Of a DNA stretch of 64,000 bases, positions 33,772 to 45,830 are shown one piece after another. Position 1 is the first letter of the stretch, and each line of letters starts with the position of its first letter. The position numbers and the translations under genes were made by a program. The notes under the pieces were generated by a model. It was given only the letters and a program-made list of their open reading frames with translations, made no database searches and had not been told where the DNA came from. Where the stretch lies: positions 32,964,537 through 33,028,536 of the forward strand of contig NC_083868.1 of the NCBI RefSeq assembly GCF_032452875.1, given 5' to 3'. The DNA is from Bos javanicus (Eukaryota; Chordata; Mammalia; Artiodactyla; Bovidae).

Positions 33772-34912
33772 TCTTTACAACTGCACTCATTTCACATGCC
33801 TGCAAGATTTTGCTCAAAATCCTTCAAGCTAGGCTTCAGGAATACATGAACCAAGAATTTCCAGATGTACAAGCTGGATTTAGAAAAGATATGGGAACCA
33901 GAAATCAGATGGCCAGCATGGATCTAAACAAACCAAGGGGATTCCAAAAAAAAAAAAATCTACTTCTGCTTCATTGACTATGCTAAAGCTTTTGACTATG
34001 TGGATTATGACAAACCATGTAATATTCTTAAAGAGATGGGAATACCAGACCACCTTACTCACCTCCTGAAAAATCTGTATGCAGGTCAAGAAGCAACAGT
34101 TAGAAATGGACATGGAACAATAGACTGGTTCCAAATTTGGAAAGGAGTACATCAAGGCTGTATAGTGTCACCCTACTTATTCAACTTATATGCAGAGTAC
34201 ATCATGTGAAATGCCAGGCTGGATGAAGCACAAGCTGGAATCAAGATTTCTGGGAGAAATATCAATAACCTCGGATATACAGATGATAGCACTTTAATGG
34301 CAGAAAGTGAAGGGAACTAAGGAGCCTCTTAATGAAGGTGAAATAAGAGAGTGAAAATGCTGGCCTAAAACTCAACATTCAAAAAAACAAAAATTATGGC
34401 ATCTGGTCCTATCACTTTGTAGCAAATAAATGGGAAAAATGTGGAAACAGTGTCAGATTTCATTTTCTTGGCTCCAAAATCACTGCAGATGGTGACTGCA
34501 GCCATGAAGTTAAGACAATTGCTCCTTGGAAGAATAGCTATGTCAAACCTAGAGAGCATATTAAAAAGCAGAGATAACCCTTTGCCAACAAAAGTCTGTA
34601 TAGTCAAAGCTATGGTTTTTCCAGTAGTCATATATGAATGTGAGAGCTGGACCATAAAGAAGGCCCAAAGGTCCAAAGAATTTGAGCACCAAAGAACTAA
34701 CACTTTCAAACTGTGGTGCTGGAGAAGACTCTTGAGATTCTCTTGGACAGCAAGGAGATCAAATCAGTCAATTCTAAAGAAATTCAATCCTGAATATTCA
34801 TTGGAAGGACTGATGCTGAAGCTAGAGCTCCAATCCTTTGGCCCCCTGATGCATAGAGCTGACTCATAGAAAAGACTCTGTTACTGGGAAAAATTGAGGG
34901 CAAGTGGAGAAG
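33772..34912 (+). mobile_element. BovB LINE fragment truncated at both ends
   Basis: It begins in the RT N-terminal region ('actgcactcatttcacatg') and stops at 'gagggcaagtggagaaggga', so it lacks about the last 180 bp that other copies have. The active-site region at about 34274-34288 reads 'ggatatacagatgatagc', giving YTDD instead of YADD. Frames at 34000-34209 and 34441-34869 are RT and C-terminal remnants. No TSD found. Confidence 0.9.
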
Positions 34913-37500
34913 GGAGTCTCTTCATTACCAAAGCTCTTAAATTGATATATCTGACTAGACTTTATCAGATTCAGACTCTGATAAAAAGAAAAAAAAAAAA
35001 AGATGCAAAGATGGGAGTTCAGTGATCTGGACTATAATCTTGATTATATGTTATTTCAGTTTGTGTTCTTGAAGAAGTAAGGAAAACAATGTGAGTCTCT
35101 TTAATATTTTCTGTAGCAAAAGTATATCTTTGTCCCCACTTATTAGTTTAATCACTTATCCAAGGAGCATCGTTTATTAGTTATGATAATCTGCCACATT
35201 GATTTTTCACTATATTTGAGTCATTATACTGAAGTGATCTTTATAGTCTTGATGTTAATTTCCAAGTAGATAAATTATCAAATAATGTCCTTCTACTATA
35301 GTTTTTGTCACTCTGGTGTCTGTTACTCGCATTAGAATGTTTTGCATAGATGAAATATACTAAGACTCCAGAAAAATTCTTTACAACTTCAATGGGTCTG
35401 CCTTTTACCAATAAGGTATTTATTCTACTAATTGATAATTATCAAGATGCAAACAGTTTTTATTTTCCTGTTCTTTCACTCCTTAATAGAGGAGAGTCAT
35501 GGTAACCAAAGCTGTTCATAGTCTTAATCCATAATCATACACTTGTCCATATATTCAGTCTACATTTTATGAGTTTACAGTGTCTCTGTAAGACATCAAA
35601 TCTAAAATTTTTAAAGGCATTTCAGGGGGAAAAAAGGGGCATAAGCAACTTCTTTAGTGATAAAACATTTTTAAAATCAAATCATTTTTCTAAAGACATA
35701 GCATAATGATAATTTATGAATTGCAATCTACCTGTTTTTTTTATTTGATACAATTATTAATATCTAAAGTTAGCCAGCATATTACTATTAAGCAGAGCAG
35801 TGGAAATGTTAAATAACAGAAAGTAATAGAAGTCTTATCACATATGAAAAACAAAATATCAATTGCTATAAATATGTACAAAATAGAAAAGAAAAGGAAA
35901 GGCTGCATTTGCAATTTAAAGCTATCGGGCAGGTGTGTAATGTCACATGTCTGCAGAAGCCTATTTATAAATGCACATTTTAATACCAACTCGTTGGCCC
36001 TATTCATTAAGGGGAAAAGTCCTGATTAGAAACAATTTTCATTTTTCAGTACACCCCAAGAGTTAGTTCTTTCCAAAAAATAAATAATTAAATCTAATTA
36101 GATAGTTTAGGCTCATTTTTAATGAATTCATACATTTTTATGAATTCATAAATATTTTTCACAAAGATTGTTTCTTAAATAAAATATATATAAATACATA
36201 TGTAAATATATAATATATAAATTATATTATATATATATACACACACATATGTGTGTTTGTGTGTGTGAGGGTGACCACAGAATAATTTTGTTTAAGGAAA
36301 AAATATAAAAAGAACAATGAATATTAAAAAATTATATTACATTCTTCAATATTTTAAAAGTAAACAATGTAAGATTTAAAAAGAACTATAGCATTCAACA
36401 CAGCATTAAAAGTTAATAAAAGTGCTTCTTATACATTTTCTATGTTTTTCTTTAGGAAGAGACACTTTTTCTCTTATGCTTCCTTTTCAAAGAAAACATT
36501 AGAATCCTTGTTCAAGTCAGGTCTATATAATATGTGTTTAATTCTCTAATCAGAGCTTTTAAAGTAAGAGTGGTATGTAATTTGATTTATGTTTTAGAAA
36601 GACACATATATAGCAATGCCAAAGACAATGGAAGGTATCAATATTCATGAGTCAACCATAGGAGGCAGGGAAATTAGTAACCCAGCATTGCAAACCAAAA
36701 AAGCATGATGAGCCTGCAAGCAAGAAATGTAACTGTGGGAATGAAAACTAGAAGATAGCTCCCAAAGATATTCAGGGGATGGAATTAGCATGATGTGCTG
36801 ACTGACTGAATGTGAGAGATGAGATAAATGGATGAGTTGAGCATCATAATGAGCTTTCCTAGCTTGGGTGACTCATGGAATAGTGATTTTATTAACTAAA
36901 AGGTAATAAAGAGGAAAGAACAGCTTTGGGGAAGAAGATAACCTGGAATGTGTTGAAACTCAAATCTTTGGGGGGACATGAATTTCATATATTCCACATG
37001 AAATATATCTACAAAGTCATTCTAGAATACATGTCAATATCTCATGATAAGGGTGTATTATAAATAACAGTTTGGAAATCATTGAAATAAAGTATCACTC
37101 ATCACTCTTATGAACCTATTTAGTTAGCCCACTAAAATGTCAAATGAGTAGAGAAATGAGCCAATAATTGAATCTCATGAATAATGTTTCAGAGGTAGAT
37201 AGTGAAAGGGAAAACAGGATAGAGAGCAAAAAAGGAGTGGCCAGAAAGGAGAGACTCAAATTAAGAGACTAGATATTGTATCACTGAGTTTACAAAGGGA
37301 AGGAATGGGCTACACTATCATTTGCTGCATACATATAGAGAAGACTTAGAATTACAAGCTCATTATTGACTTTTAGAATAGTTACCAAAGGAGTGTTTGA
37401 GGATGATACCAACTTGAAATGGATAGGGGAGTAAACTAGAGGATGAAGAACTGGTAATCGTATGAAAATATCCTCGGTTGTTAACTTGTACATCAGTTCT
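34913..37500. other. Apparently single-copy DNA, AT-rich
   Basis: No repeat beyond an A-run near 34982-35001 and the TA/CA microsatellite at 36179-36270. The part at 35740-36050 is more complex than its surroundings and contains short overlapping frames on both strands (35741-36007 minus, 35844-36029 plus), neither with a recognisable domain. Confidence 0.55.
36179..36270. repeat. (TA)n/(CA)n/(TG)n compound microsatellite
   Basis: A long TA-rich alternation passes into acacacacatatgtgtg and then gtgtgtgtg, so part of it is self-complementary. It is likely to vary in length between individuals. Confidence 0.85.
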
Positions 37501-37501
37501 G

Positions 37502-37695
37502 GCTTCCCCCGTGGCGCAGTGGTAAAGACTGCCTGCCAATGCAGGAGATGCAAGAGATACATGTTCAATCCCTGGGTCAGGAAGATCCCCTGCAGTAGGA
37601 AATGGCAACCCAATGCAATATTCTTGCCTGAAAAATTCTATTGACAGAGGAGGCTGGTGGGCTACGTATAGTCTATGGGGTTGCAAAGAGTAGTG
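37502..37695 (+). mobile_element. Bov-tA SINE
   Basis: Head 'ggcttcccccgtggcgcagtgg' and tail ending 'gggttgcaaagagta'. Truncated at the 3' side compared with other copies. No clear TSD. Confidence 0.9.
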
Positions 37696-37789
37696 CTATC
37701 ATAAAACTCTGTTAAACTTCAACTTGAATTAGCTCCAGGTTGGTACTGCTGTTAGGCGTTTTTTGTTTTTTTTTTCATAACTATGAGAA

Positions 37790-38460
37790 CTAAGATCATG
37801 GCATCCGGTCCCATTACTTCATGGCAAAAAATGGGGAAACAGTGGCTGACTTTACTTTGGGTGGCTCCAAAATCACTGCAGATGATGATTGCAGTCATGA
37901 AATTAAAAGATACTTATTCCTTGGAAGGAAAGTTATGACCAGCCTAGACAGCATATTAAAAAGCAGAGAGACATTACTTTGCCAACAACGATCCATCTAG
38001 TCAAGGCTATGGTTTTTCCAATAGTCATGTATGGATGTGAGAGTTGGACTTTAAAGAAAGCTGAGCAATGAAGAATTGATGCTTTTGAACTGTGGTGTTG
38101 GAGAAGACTTTTGAGAGTCCCTTGGACTGCAAGGAGATCCAACCAGTCCATCCTAAAGGAAATCGGTCCTGGGTGTTCATTGGAAGGATTGATGTTGAAG
38201 CTGAAACTCCAATATTTGGCCACCTGATGTGAAGAATTGACTCATTTGGAAAGACCCTGATACTGGGAAAGACTGAGGGCAGGAGGAGAAGGGGACGACA
38301 AAGGATGAGATGGTTGGATGTCATCACTGATTCAATGGATATGAGTTTGGGTAAACTCCAGGAGTTGGTGATAGACAGGGAGGCCTGGTGTGCTGCAGTC
38401 CATGGGGTTGCAAAGAGTCAGACATGACTGAGCGACTGAACTGAACTGAACTGAACTGAT
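37790..38460 (+). mobile_element. BovB 3' half-kilobase fragment
   Basis: It begins at 'gagaactaagatcatggc', downstream of the RT active site, and reaches four CTGAA-type terminal repeats near 38438-38459. It is preceded by a T-run at 37758-37777. No secure TSD. Confidence 0.92.
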
Positions 38461-39029
38461 TTGTCCCCTACTTAACTAATACTTAAAAGAGATTAGGCCC
38501 CAGGCTCAAATATATTTAAAACTGAAATTATAATCATCACTCTCACTCTTCCTGTATATTTATAAATTTTCAGCCCCTGTAAGTCCTCCCTTCTCTCTGA
38601 ATGATTTGGTTTATATGCAGCTATGAAGGCTATTTGACTCCTCAAAGAAAGATATTTAGTTGAATCAGGTTTGAATGTAATATCTGAGACAAAATTTAAA
38701 AATACATTAGAACACATGAGGAATACCATCATTTCAGAAGATAGTGCTTTTAATTGTTAGATGCCTTACCTTAGGACTAGTGAATAGACAATGAATAGAA
38801 TTTATGACACTCTAGTAAAATCCTTAGACAAATCTGGTATACACACCTTTGAGCCCTTTGAGATCATAATACATGTATTAATTCAAATTTTGTTGCTATA
38901 AAACATAGGTTAAATTACTCTAAAAGCAACTACAATCTGCCTAAGGACACAACCTTATATGTCAGTATAATAGCATATTCTATAATAGTGTATTTGCTTA
39001 AACGTGAATTCTACCCTGGTGATAAGTAT
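38461..39029. other. Unassigned DNA
   Basis: No gene or clear repeat. A 79-codon minus-strand frame at 38493-38732 shows no domain. Confidence 0.55.
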
Positions 39030-39232
39030 ATTTGGCTCAGATGGTAAAAAACCTGCCTGCAATGCCAGAGACCTGGGATTGATCCCTGGGTCAGGAAGAT
39101 CCACTGGATTGGGGAATGGCTGCCTAGTCCAGTACTGATGCCTAGAGAATTCCATGGACAGAGAAGCCTACTGGGCTAAAGTCCATGGGGTCTCAAAGAG
39201 TTAAACATGACTGAGAGACAAACACTTTCACT
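39030..39232 (+). mobile_element. Bov-tA SINE, diverged
   Basis: Head 'ttggctcagatggtaaaaaacc', tail 'gagttaaacatgactgagag' followed by 'caaacactttcactttc'. Confidence 0.87.
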
Positions 39233-39299
39233 TTCTTTCAAACATTTATTACTTAAGATCTTGATGGAGGTCTACTCTAAAACATTGTAATTTTTACTT

Positions 39300-39521
39300 T
39301 GCATGCTTAAATCACTTCAGTTGTGTCCAACTCTTTGCTACCCTATGGACCATAGCCCTCCAGGCTTCTCTATCCATGGGTTCTCTGGGAAAGAATGCTA
39401 GAGTGGGTTGCCATGTCATCCTCCAGGGGATCTTCCCAATCCAAGGATCAAACTCTCATCTCTTAGGTCTCCTGCATTGGAAAGTGGGTTCTTACCACTA
39501 AGTGCCACCTGGAGAGCCCTT
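39300..39521 (-). mobile_element. Bov-tA SINE, antisense
   Basis: BovB-like tail at left ('cacttcagttgtgtccaac'), tRNA head at right ('ctaagtgccacctggagagccc'). It forms a head-to-tail-inverted pair with the Bov-tA 70 bp upstream. Confidence 0.88.
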
Positions 39522-39793
39522 CTACTTAATATCTTTTACTTAATTTGCAATTTTCCAATTTCCACCATGCATACACTATCATCCCACACATGGTCAGTGT
39601 GATTTAGAAATAGCCATGCCTATTGTTATTATTTGCAGCAGGAAATAGCACATTCAAATTTGGATATATACAGGGCTTAAAAGAACTATATACATAGTTT
39701 TGGAAAAGACAGAAAAATCACAAGAGAAAGTAAAATATGCAAAAGCTAGCAAGATTCCCATAACACTCTTTTTGGGTGGAATAAGAATTTGTC
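39522..39793. other. Unassigned DNA between a SINE and BovB
   Basis: AT-rich and without frames of note. It ends at the TSD of the following BovB. Confidence 0.5.
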
Positions 39794-39807
39794 AGTAGGA
39801 AATTGAA

Positions 39808-42015
39808 ATGCAAAAGTAGGAAGTCAAAACATACTGGAATAACAGGCAAGTTTGGCCTTGGAGTACAAAATGAAGCAGGGCAGAGGCTAACAGAATTTTG
39901 TCAAAAGAATGCACTGGTCCTAGCGAACCCTTCTTCCAACAACACAAGAGATGACTCTACACATGGACATCACCAGATCAATACCAAAATCAGATTGATT
40001 GTATTCTTTGCAGCCAAAGATGGAGAAGCTCTATACAGTCAGCAAAAAAAAAAAAAAAAAAAAAAGACCAGGAGCTGACTGTGGCTCAGATCATGAACTT
40101 CTTATTGCAAAATTCAGACTTAAATTGAAAGTAGGGAAAACTACTAGACCATTCAGGTATGACCTAAATCAAATCCCTTAGTATTATACAGTGCAAATGA
40201 CAAATAGATTCAAGGGATTAGATCTGATAGACAGAGTGCCTGAAGAACTATGGATGGAGGTTCATGACATTGTATAGGAGGCAGTGATGGAAACCATCCC
40301 CAATAAGAAAAAATGAAAAAAGGCAAAATGGTTGTCTGAAGAGGCCTTACAAATAACAAAGAAAAGAACAGAAGCAAAAAAAAAAAAAAGACTGCAAAGA
40401 ATGTAATCAATCTGATTTTGGTATTGACCTTGACACTTGGTGATGTCCATGTGTAGAATTATCTCTTGTGTTGTTGGAAGAGGGGTTTGCTATGACCAGT
40501 GCATTCTTTTGGCAAAACACTGTTAGGAAAAGGAATGATACATCCATCTAAATGCTGAGTTCCAAAGAATAGTGAGGAGAGATAAGAAAGCCTTCCTCAG
40601 TGATCAATGCAAAGAAATAGAGGAAAATAATAGAAAAGGAGAGACCAGAGATCTCTTCAAGAAAATTAGAGATATCAAGGGAACATTTCATGCAAAGATA
40701 GGCTCAATAAAGAGATCTTAATGAGCCAGATAACCATGATGGTGTGATCACTCACCTAGAGCCAGGCATCTTGGAGTGTGACTTGAAAAGGTCAGTTTTC
40801 ATCCCAATCCCAAAGAAAGGAAATGCCAAAGAATGTTCAAAATACTGCACAATTGCACTCATCTCACACACTAGCAAAGTAATGCTCAACATTCTTCAAA
40901 CCAGGCTTCAACAGTACATGAACTGAGAACTGCCAGATGTTCAAGCTGGGTTTAGAAAAGGCAGAGAAACCAGAGATCAAATTGCCAACATCAATTGGAT
41001 GGGAATACCAGACCACCTTATCTTTCTCCTGAGAAACCTGCATGCAGGACAAGAAGCAACAATTAGAACCGGACATGGAACAACCTACCGGTTCTAAATT
41101 GGGAAAGGAGTACTTCCAGGCTGTATATTGTCACCTTACTTATTTAACTTATATGCAGAGTACATCGTGTGAAATGCTAGGCTGGATAAAGCACAAGCTG
41201 TAGTCAAGACCGCTGGGAGAAATATCAATAACCTCAGATATTCAGATGACACCACCCTTATAGGAGAAAGTGAAGAGGAACTAAAGAGCCTCTTGATGAA
41301 AGTGAAAGAGGAGAGTGAAAAAGCTGGCTTAAAACTCAATTTCAAAATCTAAGAAAGATTATTGCATCTGGTCCCATCACTTCATGCCAAATAGATGGGG
41401 AAACAATGGAAACAGTGACAAACCTTATTTTCTTGGGCTCCAAAATCACTGCAGATGGTGACTGCAGCCATGAAATTAAAAGACTCTTGCTCCTTGGAAC
41501 GAAAGCTATGATAAACCTAGACAGCATATTAAAATACAGAGGCGTTACTTTGCCAACAAAAGTCTGAATGGTCAAAGCTATAGTTTTTCCAACAGTGAAA
41601 TGGATGTGAAAGTTGGACCATAAAGAAGACTGAATACCAAAGAGCAGATGTTTTGGGGCTGTGTAGTTGAAGAATACTCTTGAGAGCCCCTTGGACTGCA
41701 AGGAGATCAAACCAGTTAAATTGTAAAAGAAATAAATGCTGAATATTCCTTAGATGGACTGATGCTGAAGCTGAAGCTCCAATACTCTGACCACCTGATG
41801 TGAAGAGTGGACTCATTGGAAAAGACCCTGATACTCGGAAAGACTGAAGGCAGAAGGAGAAGGGAATAGCAGATGGAATTGGATGGCATCACTGAATCAA
41901 TGGACATGAGTTTGAGCAAGCTCCAGGAGATGGTGAAGGACAGGGTAGCCTGGCTTGTTGCAGTCCATGGAGCCCCAAAGAGTTAGACATGACCAAGCGA
42001 TGGAACAACAAGAAG
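39808..42015 (+). mobile_element. BovB LINE with an internal inverted endonuclease segment, exact 14-bp TSD
   Basis: AGTAGGAAATTGAA flanks it at 39794-39807 and 42016-42029. It starts inside the endonuclease domain (just after GDWN) and keeps the SDH motif at about 40088-40096. A run of about 22 A at 40044-40065 and another A-run of about 16 at 40375-40389 occur in it. Between the second A-run and 40518 a ~128-bp stretch is the reverse complement of the endonuclease region at 39897-40019, not an identical copy. Further deletions near 40708 and 40782 remove parts of RT, and YADD has become YSDD near 41241. It is dead. Confidence 0.93.
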
Positions 42016-42029
42016 AGTAGGAAATTGAA

Positions 42030-42399
42030 CATATATATATATATATATATGAGATATGCAATTTGTAGAAGCTGAAACCTTTCTGTGGAAGGTCATAGTT
42101 TGTAGCATAACCAAAGGAAGCGAATAGAGAATACATTTCTAATTCCATTCCCTCCTTGCCTCTCTTCTATCCACTACAGTAATCCCCAGCTACGGAACCC
42201 AGGAGGGAAGGGAGTCTGTAGGTGTAGTCAGTACAAGTTAGCCTCTAAGGACATAGAGCTGGTGAGGGAGGCATGAAGAATAGACCTGAATGGAGTGAAA
42301 AAATATATCTAATGAACAAAAGAGTGTTTAGCATAATTTGTCCTTAAGGAAATGAAATTTGAAGCAAAATAACATTCTATGACTTATTAGACTATTTAA
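42030..42399. other. AT microsatellite and unassigned DNA
   Basis: (AT)10 at about 42031-42050 follows directly on the TSD of the BovB. The remainder to 42399 shows no gene. Confidence 0.6.
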
Positions 42400-42845
42400 A
42401 AAACAGAATCACAGGATAAAAAACTGATATGGCCAGAGATTGGTAAAGATATAGAGCAATCCAAACTGTAATATATTGCTCTCCAGGCTGTAAATTGATA
42501 TAACTTTGACATATCTTGCCAAAACTAAGTACAATCTATGACCAGACTATTCCATTTCTGAACATCTAGAAGTGTATTATTTTGTGTACCAAAAGACTGT
42601 ACAAAGATATTAATAACCACACTATAATAGTCAAAAGCAGAAATAATCCAAAAGCCCACCAATAGTGGAATAAATGTATAAATTATGGTATATTCATATG
42701 ATCCATACAGTATAGCAATGAAATAAAACATTCAACAACATGGATGGAATTCACGAATAGTGATTACTGAAAGAAGCCAAACACTAAAAAAAAAAAGGAA
42801 ATTATCTTCATTTACATAATATTCAAAAAGAGGTAAATTAATATG
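42400..42845 (+). mobile_element. Old L1M 3' end (ORF2 C-terminus and 3' UTR)
   Basis: 'agtcaaaagcagaaataatccaaaagcccacc', 'ggtatattcatatgatcc' and 'gaaagaagccaaacac' (about 42630-42785) follow the L1 ORF2 C-terminal order, and the copy ends near an A-run at 42786-42796. Confidence 0.65.
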
Positions 42846-42849
42846 AAAG

Positions 42850-43052
42850 TGTTATGGCTCAGTTGTGTCCAACTCTTAGTGACCTCATGGACTATATGTT
42901 TCTGCCATGTCTTCTCTGTCCATGGATTGTCCAGTCAAGAATACTGGAGTGGGTTTCCATTCTCTTCAGGGGATCTTCCCGATCCGGGGATGGAACCCAG
43001 GTATCTGTCATTGCAGGCAGATATTTTACCATCTGAGCTGCCAACCTGGCAT
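42850..43052 (-). mobile_element. Bov-tA SINE, antisense
   Basis: Tail at left ('ttatggctcagttgtgtcc'), head at right ('taccatctgagctgccaacc'), with the reversed B box 'ggggatggaaccc' near 42987. TSD not found. Confidence 0.9.
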
Positions 43053-43244
43053 GATAGAAATCAGAGTCATGGTTACTGTGAAATTATTGTGAAGAGCTAA
43101 AAGAAAGGCTTCTGGAGCGGTGGTAATATTTCATATCTTATGATATGCACATAGAATATATTTGCAAATACTCATCAGACTGAATAAGTATCATGTGTTT
43201 CCTTTAGTATATGCATCTTATAATTAAATTTTTGAAAAATGATT

Positions 43245-44019
43245 CTTTTAGCATTTATTCATTAATTTATTTATTTTAATTGGAGGCTAATTACTTTACA
43301 GTATTGTGGTGGTTTTTTGCCATATATTCACATGAATCAGCCATGGGTATAAATGTGTTCCCCATCCTGAATCCCCCTCCCACATCCCTCCCCATCTCAT
43401 CCCTCTGGGTCATCCCAGTGCACCAGCCCTGAGCACCCTGCCTCATGCATCCAACCTGGACGGGCAATTTATTTCACATATAATAATATACATGTTTCAA
43501 TGCTATTCTCTCAAATCATCCCACCCTTGCCTTCTCCCACACAGTCCAAAAGTTTGTTCTTTACATCTGTGTCTCTTTTGCTGTCTTGCATATAGGGTCA
43601 TCATTACCATCTTTCTAAATTCCTATATATGTGTTCATATACTGTATTGGTGTTTTTCTTTCTGACTTCGTTCTGTATAACAGGCTCCAGTTTCATCCAC
43701 CTCATTAGAACTGATTCAAATGCATTTTTTTTAATAACTGAGTAATATTCCAGTGTGCATATGTACCACAGCTTTCTCATCCATTCTTCTGCCGATGGAC
43801 ATCTAGGCTGCTTCCATGTTCTGGCTATTGTAAACAGTGCTGCAATGAACATTGGCGTACACGTGTCTCTCTCAATTCTGGTTTCCTCAGTGTGTATGCC
43901 CAGCAGTGGGATTGCTGGGTCATATGGCAGTTCTATTTCCAGTTTTTTAAGGAATCTCCACACTGTTCTACATAGTGGCTGTGCTAGTTTGCATTCCCAC
44001 CAACAGTGTAAGAGAGTTC
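43245..44019 (-). mobile_element. Young ruminant L1, 5'-truncated 3' end, with TSD
   Basis: The minus strand holds the end of L1 ORF2 and its 3' UTR. The plus strand starts with the reversed A-rich tail and 'attttaattggaggctaatt' and ends at 'caccaacagtgtaagaga'. Flanks TTTTTGAAAAATGATT (43229-43244) and TTTTTGAAAGATGATT (44020-44035) agree at 15 of 16 bases. It is much less decayed than the L1M copies. Confidence 0.93.
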
Positions 44020-44161
44020 TTTTTGAAAGATGATTTTCTTTAAAGAAAAGAAAGGAAACTATATCTGAAAGAGCAAATGAATATATCTTACACACTAGGG
44101 AGTAAGATACTTTCCCAGACTTTAGCTTTGTCCAATAATTTTTGGAGAGGGATCTACCCAA
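43604..44161 (-). pseudogene. L1 ORF2 C-terminal fragment
   Basis: The minus-strand frame shows the L1 ORF2 C-terminal sequence, with readable blocks LPYDPAIPLLGIH, FIAALFTIARTWKQPRCPS and EEWMRKLWYICTLEYYSVIK. The reading frame starts in flanking DNA (about 47 codons before the element edge at 44019) and is L1-derived only from 44019 downwards. It is an accidental fusion, not a gene. Confidence 0.88.
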
Positions 44162-45690
44162 TACGGTAAGAACTTTCTGATCTGGGCATGAGAGGTCATC
44201 ATGTGGTAAATAAAATGTAATAGTTTTATATCCTTAGAATCTGGAATATTGCATTGAGCTGTAGTTACATCACAAATCACCTGTGTGTTGACCTCTTCTT
44301 GACTCGTTTTGATCAACTGGAAACTGATGGATTGAAAGAAATGATTATTAATATTTCCCTTTGGCCAAATCTGTGACTTCTTGACCAATTAGACATGTGG
44401 ATAGATGAATCAGTAATATGAAAAAGACAAAGTCTTGGGCAGATGTACTCAAGTATGTCTCTGTATATGTACTCAAGACATCAATGTGAAATTGTGATCA
44501 ATAAAAAATCCAGCAGTTGAGGTTAAAAAAGAGCACATAGAACATAGGCCAAAATGAAGTTCTAACTCCACCAATGTTATAAGAGTCAGAAGAAGCTGAC
44601 ACATGAGTGTGTATGACTCAAAGTAGCATATATCCTTATACTACATTTTTGTAGTTGATGGTCTAAATATATCCCATCTGTAAGACTGGTCTTATCCCTA
44701 AAGGAAAGTAATCAACAGTTAAACTGAAGTACTTGCCTGCTTAGCAGAGCCCATATTTTAAAATACAAGTAAGATTTTCCTTTAAGAGAAAGTATACTTT
44801 TATGATAGGGGATAAATATTTTTTTTTTAAACACTGCATCTGACTGCAATTAAGCCTCTGTTAGTCTTTTTGTTTATTTTTAAGTTCACATTTACTTAAC
44901 AGCCATTAAAATCTCAGCGCTTGCATTTGCCTGTAGTGAGATTCTTCTGTGTGCTTCAGGGTGGTTCACAGCAGGCAGTCAAGTCTAATAATAATGGCAA
45001 GTTAATATTAGAAGAGTCTCCAAGTCAGCAGAGAAATTGAGATATTAAATGGTATTTAAATGTTAATCTTTATTTTAAATATATGATTTAAAAATTATTT
45101 TAGTTGTATGAACAGGCAAATTTTAATTGATTGTATATTCTTTAAAGATGTTTCATTTTTTTCTTTTGAATTAGTTGGAATAAACTCATCCACAGCTTAA
45201 CAGTATATGAATACAGCCAAACTGAATGCAAAATAGAATGCAGAATGTGAGAACCCGGTCTCTAATAGATCTGTATCCAGATGCTAGTTAAATAATAAAA
45301 TGACATAATTTTTTGAAAAAAAAGTTTATTTTCAAATTATCTCCACAGTACTCTAAATCACAATGTTCCTGAAAAATTGAAATTAAGAAAAGCTAAACAG
45401 AATTTTTTAATACTGTAAAAAAAATAGAGAGTGTATATTCCTTGTTTTATATATTTGGCAATAGGAGCGTTTCAAACAGGATATTTTAAATGAAAATCCA
45501 GCAAATAAATCGAGATGATGCTTTTAGAGTATACCAATAATACTGCCCCTTATCTCTGGCCAGACACTGATCAAGTTGAGAAATAAGACAAAAGTATTTG
45601 GCTTATGGGGATCTGATAGGGTTGCTACTAAAGAATATGTATGTGGGTACACCTGCTCCCCAAAACAGAGGAACAGAATTAGACAAGCTT
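44036..45690. other. Apparently single-copy DNA, no gene seen
   Basis: It includes a complex, non-repeat-looking stretch at about 44850-45060 and T/A runs near 44818-44829 and 45312-45322. An 88-codon frame at 44122-44388 (minus) has no recognised domain. Confidence 0.5.
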
Positions 45691-45700
45691 ACCACACAAC

Positions 45701-45830
45701 TGGAGAAGGCAATGGCACCCCACTCCAGTACTCTTGCCTGGAGAGTCCCATGGACAGAGGAGCCTGGTGGGCTGCAGTCCATGGGGTCGCACAGAGTCGG
45801 ACACGACTGAGGCGACTTAGCAGTAGCAGC
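45701..45830 (+). mobile_element. Bov-A monomer with exact TSD
   Basis: 130 bp from 'tggagaaggcaatggcaccc' to 'gcgacttagcagtagcagc'. ACCACACAAC flanks it at 45691-45700 and 45831-45840. It shows that single Bov-A units also retropose. The overlapping frames here are SINE readings. Confidence 0.94.

Noticed and set aside
35741..36029. Opposing frames of 61-88 codons
   Set aside because: They overlap on both strands in AT-rich DNA and show no domain. I kept the region only as a possible conserved non-coding stretch.
38438..38459. Short direct repeats resembling an array
   Set aside because: CTGAA tandem units are the normal BovB 3' terminus. There are no spacers, and CRISPR arrays are not expected in a mammal.
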